Shown: one piece after another, positions 25,511 through 34,538 of the stretch
Layout of the letters: each line of letters opens with the position of its first letter
Numbering within the stretch: position 1 is the stretch's first letter
DNA from: an uncultured Saprospiraceae bacterium
Lineage (GTDB): Bacteria; Bacteroidota; Bacteroidia; Chitinophagales; Saprospiraceae
NCBI GenBank assembly: GCA_938003955.1
Contig: CALKXE010000039.1
Span: 1-60,135 of the forward strand
Length of the DNA stretch: 60,135 nt
Direction of reading: 5' to 3'
Position numbers and translations under genes: made by a program
Notes under the pieces: generated by a model
The model's input: the letters and a program-made list of their open reading frames with translations, nothing else
What the model was told of the DNA's origin: nothing
Databases searched by the model: none

Positions 25511-27283
25511 ATGAAATCAACAATAACTCGACTTTTTACAATCATTTTTCTATTTCTTAGTTTTTTAGGAATTTCTCAAACTTCACTAAAGGGAATATTA
25601 ACAAACGCAAAAACTGGCGAACCAATAATTTATGGAAACATAGCTATGTATAAAAATGATATTCTCATTTTAGAAACTGAAACAGATCTGGATGGTAACT
25701 ATTATTTTTCCAGAATTAAACCTGGAACATATGATTTTGAAGCTAGCCATATCGATTATAAGCCACAACGTGAAACTGGGGCAGTTATTAAAAATGGACA
25801 ATTGAATAAATTAGATTTTCAAATCTATAAATCAACATCAACTTCGTCAGGAATTCCTCCAACTGAAAATGAATCTGTATTATATAGAACATTAAGTTAT
25901 TCCGTTTCTCCAAACTATGGAATTAAATCAGCTAGCGCATTAGCTTCAATTAGGAATCGAAATAAATCAGCTTATTATCCGACCTCTGTTAAAAGTGATA
26001 TACTTCCAGGAAGCGGCCAAATTACAGCAGGTGAATGGAATGATCTTCACAACTGGAAAGATTGGATGACACTTATGGAAGATGAGGAATATAGCATTAT
26101 GGCTGAGCGGTTCGAAATATACCCTACAAAGAGATATAGTGTAATAGTAATCAATGAAGACAAATCTGTAATTCCGAATATACCAGTGAAGTTACTAGAT
26201 AATGATAGTAATATTATTTGGGAAACAATTACGGACAACTCCGGAAAAGCTGAATTATGGAGCCAACCTTTTATAAATACAAAAGATGACAGAAACTACC
26301 AAATCATAGTTGATGGTAAAAAGATCTCTAATCCACAGACTATAGATCAAGGAAGTAATACCATAGTATTAAATCAGGAATGTTATTCACCTGCAAAAAT
26401 GGATATCGTATTTACTGTTGATGCTACTAGTTCTATGAATGATGAAATACAATTTTTAAAATCGGAACTACTAGATGTTATAGATAGGATTCAAGAAGCA
26501 AATAATGAGATAGAGTATAGAACTGGATCTGTTTTCTATAGAGATACAAGGGATGATTATCTAACACGTATATCTCCACTGTCCAGCGAAAAAACTGAGT
26601 TAATAGACTTTGTTACAATTCAAAATGCAAATGGGGGTGGTGACAAACCAGAAGCCCTAGAAGTAGCTTTGGAGGAAACACTTAACCTAGACTGGGATAA
26701 AGAAGCACTTAAACTTGTCTTTCTAATTCTAGATGCACCGCCTCATGAAGATGAAGTTACCATGACCAAAATAAGATCTCAGATAAAAGCAGCGGCAACA
26801 AAAGGAATAAAACTAATTCCAGTCACTGCAAGTGGCATAGGACGAGAAACAGAGTTTCTTATGAAGTTCATGGCTATAATGACAAATGGAACATATGTCT
26901 TTATAACAGATGATAGTGGTATAGGGGAAGCTCACCTCGCTCCAGTAGTTACAGATTATGATGTAGAAAAACTAAATGACTGCATGGTAAGATTGATTTC
27001 ACAATACAGTAAATCGTATTCTTGTGATAGTGAGAATTTTTCTGATGGGGATATAAATATTAATATTTATCCAAATCCAAGTACTCAATATATTAATGTA
27101 GAAACAAAAACCATTGCCAATAATATCAATATTTTAACTTCAAATGGAATGGTTATTAAGTCTATCATACCCTCTCAAAAAGCAACTAGAATAGAGTTGG
27201 AAGATTTAGTGAATGGTGTATATACCGTTGTTATTAACCTTGGAGAAACCACATTTTCAAAGCAGATTATTTTATTGAAATAA
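25511..27283 (+). CDS. Secreted VWA-domain protein with a type IX secretion sorting domain
   Basis: A 590-residue exported protein; ATG at 25511 is preferred to a TTG two codons earlier. Signal peptide about 1-23 (LFTIIFLFLSFLGISQ). Residues 25-110 are a carboxypeptidase-regulatory-like beta-sandwich (LKGILTNAKTGEPIIYGNI). A VWA domain starts near 297 with IVFTVDATSSMND, a MIDAS-type DxTSS metal site, and has a later FLILDAPPHEDE. The last 80 residues (from about 512, INIYPNPSTQYINVET, ending KQIILLK) are a T9SS type A sorting domain, so the protein is exported through the Por secretion system and attached to the cell surface or released. Function: probably adhesion or protein binding. Convergent with the mutase, 23 bases apart. 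Confidence 0.88.
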   Translation: MKSTITRLFTIIFLFLSFLGISQTSLKGILTNAKTGEPIIYGNIAMYKNDILILETETDLDGNYYFSRIKPGTYDFEASHIDYKPQRETGAVIKNGQLNKLDFQIYKSTSTSSGIPPTENESVLYRTLSYSVSPNYGIKSASALASIRNRNKSAYYPTSVKSDILPGSGQITAGEWNDLHNWKDWMTLMEDEEYSIMAERFEIYPTKRYSVIVINEDKSVIPNIPVKLLDNDSNIIWETITDNSGKAELWSQPFINTKDDRNYQIIVDGKKISNPQTIDQGSNTIVLNQECYSPAKMDIVFTVDATSSMNDEIQFLKSELLDVIDRIQEANNEIEYRTGSVFYRDTRDDYLTRISPLSSEKTELIDFVTIQNANGGGDKPEALEVALEETLNLDWDKEALKLVFLILDAPPHEDEVTMTKIRSQIKAAATKGIKLIPVTASGIGRETEFLMKFMAIMTNGTYVFITDDSGIGEAHLAPVVTDYDVEKLNDCMVRLISQYSKSYSCDSENFSDGDININIYPNPSTQYINVETKTIANNINILTSNGMVIKSIIPSQKATRIELEDLVNGVYTVVINLGETTFSKQIILLK

Positions 27284-27306
27284 CTCTATTAGATTGCTTG
27301 ATAAAT

Positions 27307-29376
27307 CTACTCTCTGATAGCGATCATAATATTTAATATTTCTGAAGCTGCTTCTGATATAATAGTACCTGGTCCAAATACAGCTGCAACGCCTTTACCA
27401 AATAGAAATTGATAATCATTTGGTGGAACTACTCCACCAACTATTACCATAATATCATCTCTACCTATCGACTTAAGGTAGTTGATTGTTTCAGGAACAA
27501 GTGTTTTATGTCCTGCTGCAAGAGAAGATATTCCAAGTATATGAACATCATTTTCTACAGCTTGTCTTGCTGCCTCTTCTGGTGTTTGGAATAATGGTCC
27601 AATATCCACATCAAAACCTATATCTGCGAAACTGGTTGCAATTACTTTCGCTCCTCGATCGTGTCCATCTTGACCTAATTTTGCTATCATAATTCTAGGA
27701 CGTCGACCATCTAATTTTGCAAACTTATCAGACAACAGTCTAGCTGCTGCAAACTTTTTATCCATAGTTATAGCTTTAGAATAAACTCCAGAAATAGTAG
27801 GATTATCAGCAACGAATCTTCCAAATGATTCTTCCATTGCATTAGATATTTCTCCAAGAGTTGCTCGTTGTCTTGCAGCTTCAACTGCCAGTTCTAACAA
27901 ATTACCTTCACCTGATTTTGCGGAGATCCTAATATTATCCAATGCTAATAAAACAGATTCATTGTTTCTAGATTCCTTTACTGTATTTATTCTATTGATT
28001 TGACTTTCTCTTACAGCCTTATTGTCTACTTCTAAAATATCAATATTGGCTTCTATATCTGTTTGAAAAACATTAACGCCGACAACATATTCTTGATAAC
28101 TATCAATACGAGCTTGTTTCTTTGCAGCAGCTTCTTCTATTCTCATTTTTGGAATACCTTTTTCAATAGCTTTTGTCATACCTCCATATGATTCTATTTC
28201 ATTTAGGTGTTCTCTCGCTCTTTCAACCAATTGTTCTGTAAGGAATTCTATATAATTAGAACCTCCAAGTGGATCAATTCCAGCTGTTATTCCTGTTTCT
28301 TTTTGAAGGTATTTTTGAGTTTCACGAGCTATCTTAGCAGAGAAGTCAGTCGGAAGTGCAAGTGCTTCATCCAGAGAATTTGTATGTAAAGATTGAGTTC
28401 CTCCAAAAGCAGCCGACAATGCTTCTACACAAGTACGGCTTACATTATTAAATACATCCTGTGCAGAAAGTGAATATCCGCTTGTTTGACAATGTGTTCT
28501 TAATGCTTTCGACTTAGCATTCTGTGGATCATACCTTCCAACTATCTCTGACCATAACAAACGCCCCGCTCTCATCTTGGCTATTTCCATAAAGAAGTTC
28601 ATACCTATACCCCAGAAGAAAGAAAACCTAGGCACGAATTCATCTACTTTTAATCCGGCTTTAAGACCCGCTTCAATATACTCCATACCATCAGCAAGAG
28701 TATACGCTAACTCTATATCTGCAGAAGCACCTGCTTCATGCATGTGATAACCTGATATACTTATACTATTATATTTAGGCATATACTTAGCTGTATATTC
28801 AAATATATCTGAGATGATTTTTATAGAGGGTGCGGGAGGGTAGATGTATGTATTCCTCACCATAAACTCTTTAAGTATATCATTTTGGATAGTTCCTGAA
28901 AGTAATCTCTTATCAACACCTTGTTCCTCTGCTGCTACAATAAAGAAAGCTAGTACAGGAATTACAGCTCCATTCATTGTCATTGAGACAGACATCTTAT
29001 CCAATGGAATACCATCAAATAGAATCTTCATATCTTCTACACTATCTATAGCTACTCCTGCCATTCCAACATCTCCACTTACTCTAGGGTGATCACTATC
29101 ATATCCTCTATGTGTAGCCAAATCAAAAGCAACACTCAATCCCTTTTGCCCTGCCTTTAAATTCTTTCTATAGAATTCATTACTTTTTTCCGCTGTAGAG
29201 AAGCCAGCATATTGTCTTATAGTCCATGGACGGGCTGTATACATAGATCCATATGGACCTCTTTTATAAGGTGGCAAACCAGCTATATGGCCAGAGCTAA
29301 ATACATGATCCTTATCAGAAAATGTACTCTTTATTTCAATTCCTTCAGCTGTTATTTTTGAATTATTATTATTCAT
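27307..29376 (-). CDS. mutB: Methylmalonyl-CoA mutase, large subunit
   Basis: Adenosylcobalamin-dependent interconversion of (R)-methylmalonyl-CoA and succinyl-CoA. 689 residues from the ATG at 29376 (a TTG ten codons earlier is less likely). The substrate barrel is complete: [56 protein letters not shown]. The B12 domain in the last 130 residues has the DGHDRG base-off motif and a GGVVPPNDY loop. The length and composition match the catalytic subunit; the small subunit and epimerase are not adjacent, so they must lie elsewhere or be absent. A minus-strand promoter was not identified; two parS sites lie just upstream. Confidence 0.95.
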   Translation of the reverse strand: MNNNNSKITAEGIEIKSTFSDKDHVFSSGHIAGLPPYKRGPYGSMYTARPWTIRQYAGFSTAEKSNEFYRKNLKAGQKGLSVAFDLATHRGYDSDHPRVSGDVGMAGVAIDSVEDMKILFDGIPLDKMSVSMTMNGAVIPVLAFFIVAAEEQGVDKRLLSGTIQNDILKEFMVRNTYIYPPAPSIKIISDIFEYTAKYMPKYNSISISGYHMHEAGASADIELAYTLADGMEYIEAGLKAGLKVDEFVPRFSFFWGIGMNFFMEIAKMRAGRLLWSEIVGRYDPQNAKSKALRTHCQTSGYSLSAQDVFNNVSRTCVEALSAAFGGTQSLHTNSLDEALALPTDFSAKIARETQKYLQKETGITAGIDPLGGSNYIEFLTEQLVERAREHLNEIESYGGMTKAIEKGIPKMRIEEAAAKKQARIDSYQEYVVGVNVFQTDIEANIDILEVDNKAVRESQINRINTVKESRNNESVLLALDNIRISAKSGEGNLLELAVEAARQRATLGEISNAMEESFGRFVADNPTISGVYSKAITMDKKFAAARLLSDKFAKLDGRRPRIMIAKLGQDGHDRGAKVIATSFADIGFDVDIGPLFQTPEEAARQAVENDVHILGISSLAAGHKTLVPETINYLKSIGRDDIMVIVGGVVPPNDYQFLFGKGVAAVFGPGTIISEAASEILNIMIAIRE

Positions 29377-29453
29377 ATAGTAAAGATATGATTGTGTTCT
29401 ATTCAAGCATTATCTAAAAAGAAATATTCGTAAATAAAAAACATTATTTACAG

Positions 29454-29469
29454 TGTTCCACGTGGAACA
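29454..29469. promoter_or_regulatory. parS: parS site 1 (ParB binding and loading site)
   Basis: TGTTCCACGTGGAACA, a perfect 16-base palindrome of the chromosomal parS class (B. subtilis type TGTTnCACGTGAAACA). It lies in the gap between the mutase (start 29376) and the lipoprotein gene (29644). Confidence 0.85.
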
Positions 29470-29491
29470 ATAATATCCAATTCTAAAATAA

Positions 29492-29507
29492 TGTTCCACG
29501 TGGAACA
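29492..29507. promoter_or_regulatory. parS: parS site 2
   Basis: An identical copy of TGTTCCACGTGGAACA, 38 bases from the first. Two perfect sites together in intergenic DNA, 3.5 kb from a DnaA-box cluster, fit an origin-proximal centromere. No parA or parB gene is in the window. Confidence 0.85.
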
Positions 29508-29643
29508 ATTAACTAGAATTTCACATCAAACGTAGATGAGTTAATAATCTAATAATCCGTTTTAATTAAGATACAATTATCCGAAATCATAGTCTACTAT
29601 CAAACAAACGTACAATATGACTTAACTTTAAAACCTAATAACT

Positions 29644-30819
29644 ATGAAAAAGATACTATACATACTAACAGCAATCATACTATTTACTTCTTGTAAATCA
29701 ATCGATAAAATGATAGAATCTGGAAATTACGACCAAGCATTAAGATATGGCGTAGATAAGTTAATAGGTGAGAAAAATAAGAAAACAAAATATGTCAAAG
29801 GAATAGAAAGAGCATATACTAAACTTAATAAAAGAGATCTAGAGGAGGTAAAGCATCTGCGTCTGAAAAAAAATAAAAACAGTTTAGATAGGGTAGTTTC
29901 TATATACCAAGTAATGGAAGATAGACAAAACTATATATATCCCTTATTACCTTTAATAAGTGAAGATGGATACCCTGCTTCATTTAAAATGAGAGATTAT
30001 GCTACACTAATAAATGATACTAAAATAGAATCTTCAGATATACATCTTGCTCTAGCTCTAAAGTATTTAGAAATTGCTGAAGAGCAAACGGATAAGATTG
30101 CTGCAAGAAAATCTCATAGTGAATTTACCCAATCAAATAATTACTTTGATAACTATAAAAACAACTATGAACAAAGGAGAAGGGCTTATGATCTAGGACA
30201 AACAAACATACTAGTAGAACCTTATGTAAGTGGATCAAATCAAGCTTTCTATCATACGGAAGAAATTATTAGCCAAATACAACTTAGTAATCTAAATAGT
30301 ACTTGGAAGAAATATTTCACTGAAGACCATGGACAAAAGATTGACTATATAGCAACAATAGAAGTATCAGAGATCGTTCCAGGAAAAGAACGAGAACGCT
30401 TCAACTCGTTTACTAATACAAAAGAAGTGATTGATGGAAAAAGACCAGCAAAAAATAAGAGCGGTCAAATCAAGAAAGATACAATGGGAAATATCATATA
30501 TAAAGATAAAAAAATTGTAGTGTCGGCAAATATTGAAGAGTTGATCAGAGAGAAAATAGCTCAAATGAGTGGTAAGATTGTTGTAATTGATGCTAATAAT
30601 AACCGGCATATAAATACAATACCTATTAATGTAACACACCTATTCGAAGACTACTCATGTGTATTCAGGGGAGATAAGAGAGCACTTACAAATGAATATA
30701 ACAAAAGAATAAAAGATAACTGCGCACCTTTTCCTACTGATTATGAAATGACAACAAACTTAGCATACGAATATATCAAGGCAGCTGAACACAGCATCAA
30801 AGCACAGCGTTTTATATAA
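29644..30819 (+). CDS. Hypothetical lipoprotein
   Basis: A 391-residue protein with a lipoprotein signal (LYILTAIILFTSC, Cys17). The function is not recognised. The part just after the signal (DKMIESGNYDQALRYGVDKL) resembles a TPR-like helical hairpin. The remainder is mostly helical with many Lys, Arg and Asn and ends in ISINVTHLFEDY-like beta strands and a C-terminal helix (NLAYEYIKAAEHSIKAQ). It would sit on the periplasmic face of a membrane. Its start is about 135 bases from the second parS site, but nothing in the protein suggests a link to segregation. It is convergent with the alpha/beta hydrolase across a hairpin. Confidence 0.75.
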   Translation: MKKILYILTAIILFTSCKSIDKMIESGNYDQALRYGVDKLIGEKNKKTKYVKGIERAYTKLNKRDLEEVKHLRLKKNKNSLDRVVSIYQVMEDRQNYIYPLLPLISEDGYPASFKMRDYATLINDTKIESSDIHLALALKYLEIAEEQTDKIAARKSHSEFTQSNNYFDNYKNNYEQRRRAYDLGQTNILVEPYVSGSNQAFYHTEEIISQIQLSNLNSTWKKYFTEDHGQKIDYIATIEVSEIVPGKERERFNSFTNTKEVIDGKRPAKNKSGQIKKDTMGNIIYKDKKIVVSANIEELIREKIAQMSGKIVVIDANNNRHINTIPINVTHLFEDYSCVFRGDKRALTNEYNKRIKDNCAPFPTDYEMTTNLAYEYIKAAEHSIKAQRFI

Positions 30820-30822
30820 TCA

Positions 30823-30851
30823 CTTAAAAAATTGGTTAGTTAGTTTTTAAG
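30823..30851. terminator. AT-stem hairpin between convergent genes
   Basis: CTTAAAAA (30823-30830) pairs perfectly with TTTTTAAG (30844-30851) across 13 bases. It overlaps the stop of the minus-strand hydrolase. The A-run upstream and T-run downstream fit a weak bidirectional terminator. Confidence 0.55.
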
Positions 30852-31653
30852 AATCTGAGGCTGATATAGTCTCGGATTCTTTTCTTGGCATAGATTCTAA
30901 GAAAGACTCAAATGCAGTATTAAATTCAACAGGTCGCTCCATCATTGGTGCATGACCACATTTCTCTACTATATCCAATCTAGAATCAGAAATCAATTCT
31001 TTAAATTTCTCACCAACAAAAAGGGGAGTTACTTTGTCTTCCCTTCCCCAAACTAATAATGTGGGACACTTAATTCCATGCAACTTATCGCCGAGATTAT
31101 GACGTATAGCTGATTTGGCCATAGTGATTATGCGTATCGCTTTACCACGATTATTAACCATTTCATAAAGCCCATCTACATAAGCCTTAGACGCAATGGC
31201 AGGATCATAAAAAACATCTTGTACCTTTTGTTTTATATACTCATAGTCACCTCTCTTAGGAAATGTATTACCCATTGCATTTTCAAATAACCCAGAACTT
31301 CCAGTCAATGTCAACGATGTTACTAATTCTGGTCTTCTCAATGCAAAAAGCTGAGCTATATGTCCCCCTAAACTATTTCCAACGATATGTACTTTAGTGT
31401 AGCCCTTGTAATCAATGAACCGTTCCACATAATCTACTAGCCCAGTAACTGATAACTTTCTAAGAGGCATCTCAAAAATAGGTAGCACAGGAAATATTAC
31501 ATTATGACTTTTACTAAAATGATCTACAAGCCCTCCAAAATTACTTAGTTCACCCATGAGACCATGAAGTAGCACTATAACCTCTTTACCTGTCTCACCA
31601 GTAACTTGGTAGTTAAATTCCCCCTCTTTTACAATCGATTCAGTCTCTGTCAT
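30847..31653 (-). CDS. Alpha/beta hydrolase
   Basis: A 268-residue cytoplasmic hydrolase of the MhpC/BphD-like group. Oxyanion motif LLHGLMGE (28-35), nucleophile elbow GNSLGGH with Ser94, catalytic Asp206 in VWGREDKVTP and His234 in KCGHAPMMERP are all present. No signal peptide. Substrate unknown; esters or C-C bonds of ring-cleavage products are typical. It reads leftward after the heme A synthase homologue, with 122 bases between them, and may share its transcript. Confidence 0.9.
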   Translation of the reverse strand: MTETESIVKEGEFNYQVTGETGKEVIVLLHGLMGELSNFGGLVDHFSKSHNVIFPVLPIFEMPLRKLSVTGLVDYVERFIDYKGYTKVHIVGNSLGGHIAQLFALRRPELVTSLTLTGSSGLFENAMGNTFPKRGDYEYIKQKVQDVFYDPAIASKAYVDGLYEMVNNRGKAIRIITMAKSAIRHNLGDKLHGIKCPTLLVWGREDKVTPLFVGEKFKELISDSRLDIVEKCGHAPMMERPVEFNTAFESFLESMPRKESETISASDS

Positions 31654-31775
31654 TCTTAATATGTAGTGTTTGTCAGCAAAGTTAAAATAATTGATTACAA
31701 TCTAAAGATTATTTCGCTTAACCTAGAAATCTATTACATCTTTCTATATAACAAAATATCAATCAAATAATTCAA

Positions 31776-32855
31776 TTATACAACTCTGATTCTTCCATAA
31801 AATATTTGCATTAGTAATGCACAAGCTAATAATAAGTGTAAAGGCTGAGATACAGAGGGTACATCAAGGTAAACCATTGAAATTCCTAAACCTATAATTG
31901 CCATCACATTTACAGATATCCACTTAATAGTTCCTGAAAACTCTGTATTATTTTTTCCCTTAAAAAATAATAAAATACTACCAATCACAATAGCCCATGA
32001 GAAACTTCTGTGTATAATGAATATTTGTCCTAATCTTTCAATCCACAATTCTCTTTGTTCATAGGATAATGCTTTTGATATTACATCTATCTCTTCTCTT
32101 ACTTGAGTTCCTAAAATGATCTGCAGCAATACTATAAATATCATACCACTCATAACATTTTTAATAAATGGAGACACCTCTATTTTTTTAATCTTTAACT
32201 TGGAAATATTGATAAGTGGTAGTGCTGCAATTACCAGGGCACCAATCATATGTATTGTAATCTTAACAACTGAGAGATTTTCATCCACAACTAACTTTCC
32301 TAACCATCCCTGAATAGCGACAGCAATCAAAAGTAAGATTGACACGACAACCAGTGATCTACGTGACGCATGGCGAACCGCAAAAAATAAAGAATATAAT
32401 GCCGATAAAATAAAGGCTAGGCCTAGTATCCCAATCAATATGTTCCCTCCAAACATAAAAGAAATAATAAGCGATATAGCTAGACCAAGATTAACAAGCA
32501 ACAAACTCTTCATTCTTGACTTACGAGTGCTAAATTTTATCGAAGTCCAAACAGCATAAATAAAAATAAAAACACCTAAAATAGCGCCAAGTAACCGATT
32601 GATATATTCAATCCAAGTATGGTAAACATTGAAGCTATGATCTATGTCCTGCTTACTTAAATAACTCTCAAAATCTGCTGGCAGTTGACTCACATCTGTA
32701 GGAGGAATCCACATACCAAAACATCTGGGCCAATCTGGACACCCCATTCCACTTTGTGTCATTCTTACCACACCTCCAGCAAGAATTACAAGAAATACAA
32801 AACCCATGAGAAACCAGGAATATTTGATGTAGCTTTTATTTGATGTTTCAGTCAT
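31776..32855 (-). CDS. ctaA: Heme A synthase (COX15/CtaA family)
   Basis: Oxidises heme O to heme A for aa3-type cytochrome oxidase in the inner membrane. 359 residues with about eight membrane helices. The signature VRMTQSGMGCPDWPRCFG near residue 28 and the heme-ligand histidines HTWIEYINRLLG, HMIGAL, HRSFSWA and HLLLACAL are all present. The length fits the COX15-type. No other oxidase assembly gene is adjacent. The start at 32855 faces the predicted origin region, so the gene is transcribed away from the origin, as expected for leading-strand genes. Confidence 0.93.
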   Translation of the reverse strand: MTETSNKSYIKYSWFLMGFVFLVILAGGVVRMTQSGMGCPDWPRCFGMWIPPTDVSQLPADFESYLSKQDIDHSFNVYHTWIEYINRLLGAILGVFIFIYAVWTSIKFSTRKSRMKSLLLVNLGLAISLIISFMFGGNILIGILGLAFILSALYSLFFAVRHASRRSLVVVSILLLIAVAIQGWLGKLVVDENLSVVKITIHMIGALVIAALPLINISKLKIKKIEVSPFIKNVMSGMIFIVLLQIILGTQVREEIDVISKALSYEQRELWIERLGQIFIIHRSFSWAIVIGSILLFFKGKNNTEFSGTIKWISVNVMAIIGLGISMVYLDVPSVSQPLHLLLACALLMQIFYGRIRVV

Positions 32856-32869
32856 AAACGTTCTTCAGA

Positions 32870-33610
32870 TTTTCGATTGGCAAAGGTAGCATTCAATTTC
32901 AATTTTTCGTTTTGAAAGTTATCCACCTCTTTTTGTAATAGAAATAATCCTTTTTTATAAATAATGAAAAACTCATTATTATTAGTCCTGTTAGTTTGTG
33001 GATAGAAATAATCTCTTTGTTAAGGATTTTATGTAAATCCATTATTATACACACTAACTAACATTTTATCTACATGTTGTATTTTAAGTATCAAACAATA
33101 CTAGAAATATATTAAATTAGGATATTAGACACTCTATATATTATTTCATAAATTTATAAATATGTATAATTCCTTTCTAATCAATATTTAATGATTAACA
33201 TTCTTATTCATATTCAAAACATTATGTATAATAATGAAATAAATAGATATGAGTTTTTCTATTGGCTGGATATACTTCTCGAAATGACATTATTATGGTT
33301 ATTCACAGTTACTGTATAACTAACTAACAGTATAACTTTCTTCTATTTTGTAGTTTTTCCAATGTGGATGAAAGTTGAGTTGGATAATTTCTACTAACAC
33401 ATATCCGAATGGATTATATGTAACTTTGGAAACCGTTCATATTTGTTAACTTTTCCATAAAGAATCAACAATTTAGTGTGGAATTAGAATAGAGGTATAT
33501 AATTATAAGGCAGATCTATACACTTTATGTTTTTTCGTAATGTTAATAACTGTATCATTGTGAATAGAGAAATACCATATAATAACGTGATTATTTTATC
33601 CAAAATAGCA
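32870..33610. other. oriC: Predicted chromosomal replication origin (oriC) with a DnaA-box cluster
   Basis: A 760-base gene-free, very AT-rich stretch between divergent genes. Boxes matching TTATnCACA: TTATACACA at 33045-33053 and TTATTCACA at 33299-33307. One-mismatch boxes: TTATCCACC 32919-32927, TTATCTACA 33066-33074, TTATTCATA 33204-33212, TTATCCAAA 33596-33604, and on the minus strand TGTGGATAG 32997-33005, TGTGGATGA 33363-33371, TGTGAATAG 33559-33567. Between them 33120-33190 is almost pure A and T (ATATATTATTTCATAAATTTATAAATA-like, given here only as position) and could be the unwinding element. Two parS sites lie 3.5 kb away. No dnaA gene is adjacent, which is usual in many Bacteroidota. 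Confidence 0.72.
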
Positions 33611-33615
33611 GCAAA

Positions 33616-34068
33616 ATGAGAATAGTGCTTCAAAGAGTGACACATGCATCGGTTAAAGTCGATAACTTGACTGTAGGTAAAGTTGATGAAGGATTTCTAA
33701 TATTATTAGGTATAGAAGCCGAGGATAATAAAGATGATATTATCTGGCTTGTAAATAAATGCATTAACATGAGGATATTCTCAGACCAGGATGGTAAGAT
33801 GAATAATAGTATTAAAGATATTAATGGAAGCTTTCTGGTTGTGTCGCAGTTTACGCTTCATGCAAGTACCAAAAAAGGAAACCGGCCATCATTCATAAAA
33901 GCAGCTAGACCAGATCATGCAATTCCTATGTATGAAGAGTTTTGCGAAATACTTCACAAAACAAGTAATCTAAAAGTAGATCGAGGAATATTCGGTGCGG
34001 ATATGAAAGTAGAGCTTGTTAATGATGGACCAGTTACAATTATTATAGACAGTAAGGACCGTAAATAG
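33616..34068 (+). CDS. dtd: D-aminoacyl-tRNA deacylase
   Basis: Removes D-amino acids (and glycine) mischarged on tRNA. 150 residues, standard length. Family motifs: LLGIEAEDN, the active-site SQFTLHAST with the KKGNRPSF loop, and NDGPVTIIID (the cis Gly-Pro that excludes L-amino acids) near the C-terminus. It is the first gene rightward of the predicted origin and is followed after 20 bases by the MazG-like gene, so both are probably co-transcribed. Confidence 0.96.
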   Translation: MRIVLQRVTHASVKVDNLTVGKVDEGFLILLGIEAEDNKDDIIWLVNKCINMRIFSDQDGKMNNSIKDINGSFLVVSQFTLHASTKKGNRPSFIKAARPDHAIPMYEEFCEILHKTSNLKVDRGIFGADMKVELVNDGPVTIIIDSKDRK

Positions 34069-34088
34069 AAAATCAATAATTAAAGAAT

Positions 34089-34427
34089 ATGACGATCAAA
34101 GATTTACAAGAAGATGTTGATAAATGGATCACAACTATAGGTGTGAGGTACTTTAATGAAATGACAAATATGGCTATACTCACAGAAGAGGTAGGTGAAC
34201 TCGCTAGAGTAATGAGCCGAACATATGGAGAACAGTCATTTAAAAGAGAAACTACAGAAGTAGAGAAGAAGGAAATGTTGGCCGATGAAATGGCGGATGT
34301 TCTCTGGGTACTTACATGTTTAGCAAATCAGACAGGCGTAGATCTTGAAAAAGCTGTAAAAAAGAACATGCTAAAAAAGACCGGTAGAGATCGTGATCGA
34401 CATAAGAATAATCCAAAGTTAATGTAG
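34089..34427 (+). CDS. MazG-like nucleotide pyrophosphohydrolase
   Basis: A 112-residue all-helical protein. The metal-binding pattern EEVGELARVMSR (about 36-47) and the later EMLADEMADVLWVLTCLAN (about 67-85) give the four acidic ligands of the MazG/dUTPase-like all-alpha NTP pyrophosphatase fold. The small one-domain size is closer to house-cleaning enzymes such as MazG-related YpjD or iMazG than to the two-domain E. coli MazG. It would hydrolyse non-canonical NTPs. Follows dtd in the same operon, which fits quality control of substrates for translation and replication. Confidence 0.88.
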   Translation: MTIKDLQEDVDKWITTIGVRYFNEMTNMAILTEEVGELARVMSRTYGEQSFKRETTEVEKKEMLADEMADVLWVLTCLANQTGVDLEKAVKKNMLKKTGRDRDRHKNNPKLM

Positions 34428-34496
34428 AGTTGTAGTTGAGCCAAAATAAAATCCTTAATAATCCATTGAATCCAATCCATCAATGTTCTATTAATT

Positions 34497-34504
34497 TATC
34501 TTTG
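34497..34504 (+). promoter_or_regulatory. Candidate -7 element of trhO
   Basis: TATCTTTG fits TAnnTTTG, 35 bases before the ATG at 34539; transcription would begin near 34511, upstream of the alternative TTG start at 34527. Confidence 0.45.
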
Positions 34505-34538
34505 TACTTTATTTAATCAACGTTTATTGCAAAAGCGG

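Noticed and set aside
27409..29092. Several plus-strand open frames inside the mutase gene
   Set aside because: All are shadows of the long, motif-complete mutB on the minus strand.
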